A DNA stretch of 64,000 nt, taken from the NCBI GenBank assembly GCA_036960605.1, contig JBALXI010000002.1:233063-297062 (forward strand). The letters run 5' to 3'. The position numbers and the translations under genes are program-made. The notes beneath the pieces were generated by a model, which worked only from the letters and a program-made list of their open reading frames with translations, made no database searches and was not told the origin of the DNA. Position 1 is the stretch's first letter, and every line of letters starts with the position of its first letter. Positions 10,501 to 17,690 of this stretch are shown piece by piece. The DNA comes from Oleispira sp036960605 (lineage in GTDB: Bacteria > Pseudomonadota > Gammaproteobacteria > Pseudomonadales > Oceanobacteraceae).

Positions 10501-11057
10501 CACCGACTAAATTATCGAACTTGCGTGATGATAAAAAAGTGCAAAAGCTTGCGGGCTTGATTGTTAACCTACGGGTTATGAAAAATAAGCGTGGGGAGAA
10601 TATGTGCTTCATTACGCTGGATGATAGAACCGGCCGTGTTGAAGTCTCTCTATTCTCAGAAGCGTTTGAGAAAGTTCGTGAAGTGATCGATAAAGATAAA
10701 GTAATTATCATTGAAGCCAATGTGCGTCACGATGATTATTCCGGCGGCTTAAAAGCCAATGCCATTAACGCGATGGAAATCAGTCAGGCGCGCTTGAACT
10801 ATGCCAAGTCGCTAAAAGTAAAAGTGAAGCGTGAACAGCTGGATCATAAGTTTGTCGCTAACTTAAAAGAGATGTTAGAGCCGGTGAATCGCCAGCAAGG
10901 TGAGCACGGTTGCCCGGTGATTTTACAATACTCCAACGATAGCGCGCGTGCAGATATTCAGTTGGGTGATAATTGGCGTATTCGTCCAACCGATGAGCAG
11001 TTACAGGTGTTGAAGTTCGCTTTTGGTGAAGAATCTGTGGCGATGGATTATTCCTAA
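7509..11057 (+). CDS. dnaE: DNA polymerase III alpha subunit
   Basis: This is the replicative polymerase, 1182 residues against about 1160 in E. coli. An N-terminal PHP domain begins with FVHLRVHSEFSMIDG. The polymerase palm carries GPGRGSGAGSLV and PDFDIDF, with Asp419 and Asp421 as the expected metal ligands, and the third conserved region LVKFDFLGLRTLTI is present. The finger and beta-binding regions follow, then an OB fold (starting near AGLIVNLRVMKNKRGE) and a C-terminal tau-binding tail. Start ATG 7509 gives the family N-terminus. The usual neighbours rnhB (upstream) and accA (downstream) are absent. tilS follows with no gap at all. Confidence 0.98.
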   Translation: MTSPVDTLETVEKLPAPANFVHLRVHSEFSMIDGIVRIKDLIKTTAGHNMPAVGLTDQSNMYALVKFYKATMNAGIKPIIGVDIWLENEEERNLPYRLTLLAQNKVGYRHIIQLISQAYSHNQFDDKAIVRKEWLFEKAEGLIVLSGFRDGDIGQEIIKGHVDLAENLVTEYVEQFGDRFYLELQRTGRENEELVFKASLLLASKFSVPVVATNDIRFIDADDFEAHETRVCIGESYALADKRRLKRYSDQQYFRSPEEMIELFQDVPSAIENTLEIAKRCSVEVELGKYYLPDFPIPEGLTEAEFFRKISYEGLDERLEKILKPEQPDYDECKKEYYDRLKFELDIIIDMGFPGYFLIVMDFIQWSKDNDIPVGPGRGSGAGSLVAYAQKITDIDPILYDLLFERFLNPERVSMPDFDIDFCMERRGEVINYVADHYGREAVSQIVTFGTMAAKAVVRDVARAQSKSFGLADKISKLIPGDPGMSLAKALDMEPLLKEFIDEDDEAQEIWAMAKRLEGIARQTGKHAGGVVIAPTKLTDFSPTACDEDYTGLVTQFDKSDVEEAGLVKFDFLGLRTLTIIDWAIKTINRVKDKTGEPHIRIEEIDLDDKDAIAYLKTAQTTAIFQLESRGMKDLVRRLQPDNLEDMIALVALFRPGPLESGMVDDFINRKHGRAEVAYPHPDFQHESLKEILEPTYGVIVYQEQVMQIAQVLAGYTLGGADMLRRAMGKKKPEEMEKQRGTFREGAISVGVDPDLAMKIFDLVEKFAGYGFNKSHSAAYAVVSYQTLWLKYHYPAPFMAAVLTSDMQNTDKIVGFVEECREMKLDLILPNVNQSEFGFIVNDDGAVVYGLGAVKGAGEGPVEAIVEARNAGGDFKDLFDFCERCDSKRINKRVLEALVRSGGFDCFGQDRAVMMASIEDAVKAANQSAANEASGVFDLFGDAEAEAAECDKHDVYEKHRHLRGWTLKERLQGEKDTLGLFVTGHPFDEYEEEVRQLAPTKLSNLRDDKKVQKLAGLIVNLRVMKNKRGENMCFITLDDRTGRVEVSLFSEAFEKVREVIDKDKVIIIEANVRHDDYSGGLKANAINAMEISQARLNYAKSLKVKVKREQLDHKFVANLKEMLEPVNRQQGEHGCPVILQYSNDSARADIQLGDNWRIRPTDEQLQVLKFAFGEESVAMDYS

Positions 11058-12494
11058 ATGAGGCAAGTAGCAGATGCCATTAAGCAGGTATTTCCTGAAT
11101 CAGCTTCTTCTTCTATTCACCAGCATAGAACGGTTTGGGTTGGCTTAAGCGCAGGAGTCGATTCGACCGTTTTATTACAGGCAAGTGCACAATATTTTTT
11201 TGAAAATTTACAGAATAAAACGGTTCAGTTAAAAGCGATTCATGTACATCATGGCTTATCAAAACATGCTGATGACTGGGCAAGCCAAGCACAATTATTA
11301 TGCCAGCAGCTATCCGGCCAATTTAAGACTTCGATAGAGTGTATTGTAGAAAAAGTGCGATTAGATGATTACGCAGATGGTATTGAGCAGGCCGCAAGGC
11401 AAGCGCGTTATCAGGTTTTCGAAAAACATTGTGGCCCTAATGATATTCTTTTACAGGGCCATCATTTAGATGATCAAATAGAAACGTTTTTTATGCGCGC
11501 CCTCCGAGGAAGCGGTTTAAAAGGATTGACGGGGATTCCTGCTCAGCGAAATTTATCTAGAGCTGATGGTCCCGATAAAAAACCTTGTCAGATTATTAGA
11601 CCTTTCCTATCGATTGAAAAAACTCAGCTCATCGCTTATGCCAACTTACATCAATTAAGCTGGGTTGAGGATGAATCTAATCAAGATATTAAAATTGAGC
11701 GCAACTGGTGGCGCAATCATTTATTACCACAAATCTGGCAGTATTATGGTAATAAAAAACACGTAATATCCCGCAGTATGAAAATTTTGCAGCAAGAACA
11801 GGCGTTATTAAGTCATTTTATTCAGCAAGAAATTAAAAATAAAGAAATAAATAAAGATTCACTATCGAATGACAACTTAGGTATTGTTGCTGATGTATTA
11901 AGTAACTTTCCATCGCTGAAAATTAGCAATATACCAAAAGGTTTCGAATCAGCTTATTTACGAGCTTGGTTCAGCCAGTATGTTGATCTTCTACCAAGCG
12001 CGAATCAGATGAAAGCTATTTGTGATGATTTTATTTTTTCTGATCAGGATGCGAATCCATACTATTATTGGGCAAGTGTTGAGCTTAGGCGTTATCGCGG
12101 ACGGTTCTATTTAATGTCATCGCTTTTGACGGGCTCTGAATTATTCGACGTTAATATTGAAGGAAATGTTGCTAAGACAGTGTGTCGTGTTAATACTAAG
12201 AATAAAATTTCATTGCGGAAAGGCTGTTATCACTGGCGTTATGCGAAAGTGGGAGATCACATTAAAGTGTCTGGACGGCCTAATAGAAAGCTTAAAAAGT
12301 ATTGGCAAGAGCTAGGGGTACCTACTTGGTTACGTGACCAGTGGCCATTATTAGTCGATGACAAAAATGATAACCTAGTCAGCGTTCTAGGTTTGTTAGT
12401 GGCAGAGGCTTATCAGCCTAAAACGGATGGTATAAATACTCATTACTCGTGGAGTATCAGTTCGGCGGTGGTTAGTAATAGGTTAAGTCGGTAG
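11058..12494 (+). CDS. tilS: tRNA(Ile)-lysidine synthase
   Basis: TilS ligates lysine to C34 of the minor isoleucine tRNA, changing CAU decoding from Met to Ile. It is 478 residues long. The PP-loop reads SAGVDS at residues 31-36, where the family norm is SGGxDS, so the second Gly is replaced by Ala. HVHHGLS, GHHLDDQIETFFMRALRGSG and the ESN/RNWWRNHLLP region match the N-terminal catalytic domain. The C-terminal TilS domain contains KVSGRPNRKLKKYWQELG and PTWLRDQWPLL. The start codon touches the dnaE stop, so translation is very likely coupled to dnaE. Confidence 0.95.
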   Translation: MRQVADAIKQVFPESASSSIHQHRTVWVGLSAGVDSTVLLQASAQYFFENLQNKTVQLKAIHVHHGLSKHADDWASQAQLLCQQLSGQFKTSIECIVEKVRLDDYADGIEQAARQARYQVFEKHCGPNDILLQGHHLDDQIETFFMRALRGSGLKGLTGIPAQRNLSRADGPDKKPCQIIRPFLSIEKTQLIAYANLHQLSWVEDESNQDIKIERNWWRNHLLPQIWQYYGNKKHVISRSMKILQQEQALLSHFIQQEIKNKEINKDSLSNDNLGIVADVLSNFPSLKISNIPKGFESAYLRAWFSQYVDLLPSANQMKAICDDFIFSDQDANPYYYWASVELRRYRGRFYLMSSLLTGSELFDVNIEGNVAKTVCRVNTKNKISLRKGCYHWRYAKVGDHIKVSGRPNRKLKKYWQELGVPTWLRDQWPLLVDDKNDNLVSVLGLLVAEAYQPKTDGINTHYSWSISSAVVSNRLSR

Positions 12495-12572
12495 CTCAGA
12501 ATAAGCGGTATTAGTACTGTTTGTTTTTAACGAGCCTACTTTTACATGGAAGAGTATTAGGATTAGTTGATT

Positions 12573-13817
12573 ATGGATAACAGGACAAAAACAGAAAACC
12601 AATTGCTAGAGCGTTGGCAGATTGTCATAAACCTGATCGCGCAACATTATGATGTACCTGCTTGTCTGATTATGAAGCTAGATGGCGGTAATATTAAAGT
12701 TGAATTATCTAGCGATTTAGATCCTATAAGTAATCCTTATTCACCGGGTGATCATGAACATTTTGCGGGCTCGGGCTTGTATTGTGAGCGTGTGATTAAT
12801 ACGCAAAAGCCACTGCAAGTCATTAATGCTCTGACAAATCCTGAGTGGGATGAAAACCCTGATATTAAACTCAATATGATTAGCTATTTAGGTGTGCCCC
12901 TTAATTGGCCTGATAAATCCCCATTTGGCACTCTCTGTGTTTTAGACAATAAAGAGCGAGAATTCCCCGAAGACTTTCGTGAGCTATTAGAACACCTTAG
13001 TCATGTGTTCGAACTGGAATTGAGTTTGGTCGAAGAGATTGAGCAACGGAAGGCAGCCGAAGAATCATTACGTATTACTCAAGAGAAGCTCGTCAGTGCT
13101 GAAAAATTAGCCCAGATTTCACAATTATCTCAAGGTATTAGTCATCAACTTGGTACGCCAATTGGCACCGGTGTGACACTTGCCAGTCACATAAATACCC
13201 TGTGTGGCGATGTTTTTAAACATAATTCAGAAGTCCTCAGCATTTCTAGCTTGCGAGAAACTATTGCTGAAATACAAAATTGTAATGAGATGTTGATCAC
13301 TGAGTTAGGGAAATCGGCTAGTCTATTGTCCACACTGAAACTATCTGCTCAACAGTCCGGCTTAATTGACGAGTGCAATATCGATGTGCAGGCATGCATC
13401 AATGATAGTTGGGGGTTTTGTTCTTTAGAGGAGCAGCAACGTATTCAACTTAAAATGAATATTTCAGAAGATTGTATGTTATTAGCAAATTACGTGGAGG
13501 TCGTTGATGTTCTGCGTCAGCTATTTCGTAACGCTATTGATCATGGTTTGGTCGGAACTTTAGCGCCTTGCATTACAGTGTATGCACATAATGAAGGCGG
13601 AAATGCTGTGATTAAAGTGAGTGATAATGGCATTGGAATGACTGAAGAGGTCAGAGTATCTGCATTGCAGCCTTTTTTTAGCACTGCCAAGAGTGATGGT
13701 AAGGTCGGCTTGGGTCTTAACTTTGTCAATAATTTGGTGACCTCAACGCTCGGTGGGCAGTTAATTATTACAAGTAATGACGCTGGAACCGATATCAGCC
13801 TGATTATCCCTAACTAG
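12573..13817 (+). CDS. GAF-domain sensor histidine kinase
   Basis: This cytoplasmic histidine kinase has about 414 residues. A GAF domain (about 15-160, with YLGVPL and FGTLCVLD) is followed by a short coiled coil and a HisKA-like helix with GISHQLGTPIG, the phosphorylated His being about residue 191. The ATPase domain has the N box RNAIDH, G1 DNGIGM and G2 GKVGLGL. No membrane helix or signal peptide is present. I prefer ATG 12573 because AGGA lies ten bases before it; a TTG at 12567 is possible. No response regulator is adjacent, and the nearest one is at 22.5 kb. A small secreted protein gene follows by about 25 bases and may be co-transcribed. Confidence 0.88.
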   Translation: MDNRTKTENQLLERWQIVINLIAQHYDVPACLIMKLDGGNIKVELSSDLDPISNPYSPGDHEHFAGSGLYCERVINTQKPLQVINALTNPEWDENPDIKLNMISYLGVPLNWPDKSPFGTLCVLDNKEREFPEDFRELLEHLSHVFELELSLVEEIEQRKAAEESLRITQEKLVSAEKLAQISQLSQGISHQLGTPIGTGVTLASHINTLCGDVFKHNSEVLSISSLRETIAEIQNCNEMLITELGKSASLLSTLKLSAQQSGLIDECNIDVQACINDSWGFCSLEEQQRIQLKMNISEDCMLLANYVEVVDVLRQLFRNAIDHGLVGTLAPCITVYAHNEGGNAVIKVSDNGIGMTEEVRVSALQPFFSTAKSDGKVGLGLNFVNNLVTSTLGGQLIITSNDAGTDISLIIPN

Positions 13818-13841
13818 AATCTATGTGTGAGAAGACTACTT

Positions 13842-14279
13842 ATGAAATCTATTATTTATACCGTCTTGTTTAGTGTGCTTATGGTAAATCAAGGATATGC
13901 AGCTGAGGTATTCGGGCAAGTCTTGCAGGTCAATGCCAGCTTAGCTATTAATCAGCAAGTTGAGTTTGAAGTAGCCCCTTTTGTATTGTTAGAAGGTGAA
14001 TCTTCCACATTAGCGGAAGAGGGTTTAGGCGGTTATAAAGTTGAGCTGACCGCTAATAGCAACCAAGACAAAAGCTATACACTCTTTAGTAAAATTTATA
14101 GCTATACCAAATCGGGCTATACCTTATTAGGTACTCCCAGCATTAAATTAGAATATCAATCGGCTGGGACCATTCAGTTTGTTTCTGACATTGCAGGTCC
14201 TGTGTCTCTACAGCTAGAAATTGTTAAGCAGGCTTTAATGACTACCGATACGTCTGACTTTGGTGAAAACATTCGTTAA
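13842..14279 (+). CDS. Small secreted protein of unknown function
   Basis: The ATG at 13842 has a good GAGAAG ribosome binding site seven bases upstream. A GTG at 13827 in the same frame is a weaker alternative. The 145-residue product begins with a clear Sec signal peptide (MKSIIYTVLFSVLMVNQGYA, cleavage after GYA). The mature part of about 125 residues is beta-rich by composition, with alternating hydrophobic and polar residues, and has no Cys. It might be a periplasmic or outer-membrane-associated beta-sandwich. I recognise no family. It lies 24 bases after the GAF kinase, which suggests a shared transcript, and before a secreted glycosidase. Confidence 0.75.
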   Translation: MKSIIYTVLFSVLMVNQGYAAEVFGQVLQVNASLAINQQVEFEVAPFVLLEGESSTLAEEGLGGYKVELTANSNQDKSYTLFSKIYSYTKSGYTLLGTPSIKLEYQSAGTIQFVSDIAGPVSLQLEIVKQALMTTDTSDFGENIR

Positions 14280-14474
14280 TACGCTTCTGTTTTTAGGACT
14301 TAGCGCTAACGAACCTCTCATATTATAAAACTTGCACTAAGCAATATTCACAATCTATGTGCAACTCTTTCAATTTACGGTCTTGACCCGTTGAGTCATA
14401 TACAGGAATGAAACAACAACCCTATTATACTTTTGCATTTTCAGCGCAATCATAAAAATAATAATGGTGTCATC

Positions 14475-17300
14475 ATGAGTACAAGTTTCAAGTCAAGATT
14501 AAGGGGTAATCCAAAACTGCCTGCTTGGGTTAGTATCTTAGGATTAATAGCGGCTAGCTCATCAGCAAGCGCTGTAATTAATCACTCTTTAGATTATGAA
14601 AATTCTGCATCAGCAAAAGAAATTTCCATATCCAGTAAATCTCACGGTAGCCAAATCGATAAAGTCTTCGTTGACGGTCTAGGCCGAGAAATAAACCTTC
14701 GTGGCTTTAACGTCTCGGGTGAAGTGAAGTTAGCTGAAAATGGCTTTCAGCCTTTTGCTAATGTTGCGGATGCTAAGGCCAGCTTTGATCTGTTAGGTCA
14801 AAAAACAGGCAGTAATATGGTGCGCTATACGGTTGCTTGGGAAGGTATACACCCCCAGCCGGGTGTCATTGATTATGCCTATCTCGATAATGCCATCAGC
14901 TATATGCGCCAAGCCATTAATAATGACATTTATGTACTCATCGATTATCACTCTGATTTATTCAGCCGTCATACGTTTAAAACTGATTCAAAAGATACCG
15001 GTAATGGCGCGCCTAAGTGGGCAGTTCCCCCAGTTATTGGAAAAGATGATTGTAGTTTACCGTGTGACTTAACCTGGTCTGCGCATAAGTTGTCTGATAC
15101 GGCTGTACGTAATGCGATGAAGTCGTTCTGGTATGACCACTGGATTATGGATACGGATATAGCAGATACAGTAGAGTTGTATATACCTGTTAATAATCGT
15201 TGTGCCGATATTGCAGGTGGCAATATGAATAATTCCACTACTGTGTTGGGCAATAGCTGTAGTGGCTTGACTAATCAGCAGTGGAAATATAATAAATCGG
15301 GTACTTTGCAGTCGAAAAAAGACGAGTCCAAGTGCTTAGATGTCGCTGGTGCAAAAACGGGCAATAATACCGATATTCAAATTTATGCGTGTAACGATAG
15401 TAAAGCGCAGAAATTCATTATTGATAAAATCGGCCGCCTGCACAGTGCTTTAGATTTCAATAAATGCATTATCGATAACTCAGGTAATTTAGCTCTGTGG
15501 GATTGCAGTAATACTAATAAAGGTCAGCAATTCACTTTGCGTAATGCATCAGGGGAAAATGTTAGTCAAAAGCTAACGTATTCTCAAAGCGCCTTTGTTT
15601 GGCAAATTGGCCAAGTTGCTGCCTATATGAAAGCACAAATGACAGCATATGAGTTTGCTCATGTATTAGGTTTTGAACCTTTAAACGAACCTTATGATGG
15701 TGGCGTTGGCGCGATGAGCTTTAAAGAGTTTGATAACCAATTAATTTGGCCATTCTATGAGCGTGTTCGTGCTGAATTGGATGTTAAAGGAATCACTAAT
15801 AAGCCTGTTTATGCAGAGCCTATGGTTTTCTGGAGTTCAATTGCCGGTATTACTGCGCCAGCAACGGGTGGTCAATATTTAGATTACCAACCAGGTGATG
15901 GCTTTGTATTCACGCCGCACTTTTATGATCAAGGCCGTATGGGCGTTAATGATTTGTCCGTTGCTCGTAATGGTGCTCACTTTCCAAATCTAGATCAAAT
16001 ACGAGATGAAGCTCGTCACTTGAACTTAGCCACTTTCTTATCGGAATTTGGTATGTGGCTTGATGGTTACGGACAGACTGATACTGAACGTGTTGTGAAT
16101 GGCACTTATCAAGGTATGGAGTCGTCAGACCGTGAGCATGGTAAAAACCGTTTTGTAGATTTCTATACCCCTCTAATCAGTGGTGCCCAATGGCAGTGGG
16201 ATTATTATTACGATAATCATAACGAATATCAAAATGGTAATACCAGTAAGTTAAAAACGACTGAAGATGCTTGGAACGGTGAAAACTTCTCGGTAATTAA
16301 AAATTACGGTGAAGGCTATAACGTTAAAGCAAACTTAGTTGAGCGTTCTTATCCGCGTGCAGTACAAGGTGAAGTAATGCACTTTGCTCACGAAGGCCTA
16401 GTGCCAGATGAAGCCAGCTCGGTTATGTCTTATCGCTCGATACGTGCAAGTTTAGCGAATTACTTTATTGATAAAGAATTTTTCCGTAATACCAAGTTCT
16501 CTTTCTTGGCTTGGAAAGGCCGTAATAGTAATGCGCCTACTGAGATCTATGTGCCGCGTCACATGGACCCTGAGTCTTTATTAGTAATCACCGAAAAAGG
16601 TGTATTCAATAATCTTGGGGTGAGCACTGCACCAGCGAATACAGCCAATGAAATATTGATCGTTAAAGATCCCAACAAGCAAGTAGGTTCAGGCCATGTT
16701 GTGACTATTTGGGACGATGTCGATTCAGGTGAAAACGATAGCAGCTATCACTTTTCCCTTGTTATTGATGGCGCAGCGGGTATGTCGGCGGTGACCTTAA
16801 ATCAGCTACAAGCTGCATTAGTCGAAACTGTTAATGCCCAGCGTAGTCCTGTATATCTCACTCATGATATGACTCACGGCGGTTATCCTAGCGATAAAGG
16901 TGCGAGTAATGGTTGGATGAGCTTAGTGAATCAACGCAGTGGCAAGTGTTTAGACGTAGCGGGTGCCCGCAGTTGGAATGGTACCAATGTTCAAAGCTAT
17001 CAGTGTAATGGGTCAAATGCTCAGAAGTGGTATTACGAAGCCTCATCGGGTTTCTTACGCAGCGGTGAGAATTGGAATAAGTGCTTGGATAACGGTGGCC
17101 AAAATCGCAATAACGGCAAGCTGGTAATCTGGAGCTGTCAAAATTCCAATAACATGCGCTGGGACTTTGAAGGTAATGTGATTGTACCAAGAACAAACCA
17201 TAACTATGCAGTTGATGCTTATGGGACAGGAAACAGCTCGAATGTGGGTATCTGGTTCAAACACGGGGCTAGTCAGCAACAGTGGATCAAAAAATACTAA
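14475..17300 (+). CDS. Secreted endoglycoceramidase-like GH5 glycosidase with two ricin-B lectin domains
   Basis: This is a secreted glycosidase of about 941 residues from ATG 14475 (an in-frame ATG at 14433 would put 14 polar residues ahead of the signal peptide). The signal peptide ends near SSSASA. The GH5 fold shows RGFNVSG, NMVRYTVAWEGIHPQPG, LIDYHSDLFSRH, GNGAPKWA, acid/base Glu in FEPLNEP (codon 15687) and nucleophile Glu in LSEFGMW (codon 16044). HSDLFSRH and GNGAPKWA are typical of endoglycoceramidases, which cut the sugar from glycosphingolipids. A QxW-type lectin repeat region (about 15170-15550) interrupts the barrel, and a second lectin domain (about 16910-17300) ends the protein. 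The substrate call is family-based inference. Confidence 0.85.
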   Translation: MSTSFKSRLRGNPKLPAWVSILGLIAASSSASAVINHSLDYENSASAKEISISSKSHGSQIDKVFVDGLGREINLRGFNVSGEVKLAENGFQPFANVADAKASFDLLGQKTGSNMVRYTVAWEGIHPQPGVIDYAYLDNAISYMRQAINNDIYVLIDYHSDLFSRHTFKTDSKDTGNGAPKWAVPPVIGKDDCSLPCDLTWSAHKLSDTAVRNAMKSFWYDHWIMDTDIADTVELYIPVNNRCADIAGGNMNNSTTVLGNSCSGLTNQQWKYNKSGTLQSKKDESKCLDVAGAKTGNNTDIQIYACNDSKAQKFIIDKIGRLHSALDFNKCIIDNSGNLALWDCSNTNKGQQFTLRNASGENVSQKLTYSQSAFVWQIGQVAAYMKAQMTAYEFAHVLGFEPLNEPYDGGVGAMSFKEFDNQLIWPFYERVRAELDVKGITNKPVYAEPMVFWSSIAGITAPATGGQYLDYQPGDGFVFTPHFYDQGRMGVNDLSVARNGAHFPNLDQIRDEARHLNLATFLSEFGMWLDGYGQTDTERVVNGTYQGMESSDREHGKNRFVDFYTPLISGAQWQWDYYYDNHNEYQNGNTSKLKTTEDAWNGENFSVIKNYGEGYNVKANLVERSYPRAVQGEVMHFAHEGLVPDEASSVMSYRSIRASLANYFIDKEFFRNTKFSFLAWKGRNSNAPTEIYVPRHMDPESLLVITEKGVFNNLGVSTAPANTANEILIVKDPNKQVGSGHVVTIWDDVDSGENDSSYHFSLVIDGAAGMSAVTLNQLQAALVETVNAQRSPVYLTHDMTHGGYPSDKGASNGWMSLVNQRSGKCLDVAGARSWNGTNVQSYQCNGSNAQKWYYEASSGFLRSGENWNKCLDNGGQNRNNGKLVIWSCQNSNNMRWDFEGNVIVPRTNHNYAVDAYGTGNSSNVGIWFKHGASQQQWIKKY

Positions 17301-17690
17301 CCTTTCCCCCTTGGTAGCGGCCATTAAAACGAGTCGCTACTCTAGTTGTCGCATCTAGTTTGATGGCCGGCTTCAATAATACTGTTGTCGGCTTCTTAAT
17401 TTATTGACTCGGTTTGTTGGTATTGACGATTATTTATTGGCGACTTTGTAAAATATGGTAACAGTTGCGTTCTATTGTCTTACTCAAGATTGCAATAAAT
17501 GTAGATGTCTGGATAATCCTTAGCCAGTTATTGGCGTGAACTGTCTGTTTTGCTGCTGTTATGTCGGTTTTTCCGGATCTGTAAAATATTCCTCTCAAAT
17601 GTAAAATTATCACTGTTACGCGATGTGACATTGGTAATATTGTGCGTCTGCTTATTGTTGAAAACCACTTATTCTTCAGGGAATGTGAAT
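17301..17690. other. Gene-free leader between the glycosidase and the TSP3-OmpA gene
   Basis: This stretch of 390 bases holds no convincing gene. An open frame continues leftward from the downstream protein to 17550, but the added 47 residues precede a good signal peptide and are very unlikely to be translated. A short inverted pair (TAGCG with CGCTA, near 17315-17341) follows the glycosidase stop, without a T-run, so I do not call a terminator. The long spacer probably contains the promoter of the large downstream gene, but I cannot point to a convincing -35/-10 pair. Confidence 0.4.

Noticed and set aside
17550..17690. Upstream extension of the TSP3-OmpA gene by 47 residues
   Set aside because: The extension has no ribosome binding site and ends right before a good start and signal peptide at 17691.
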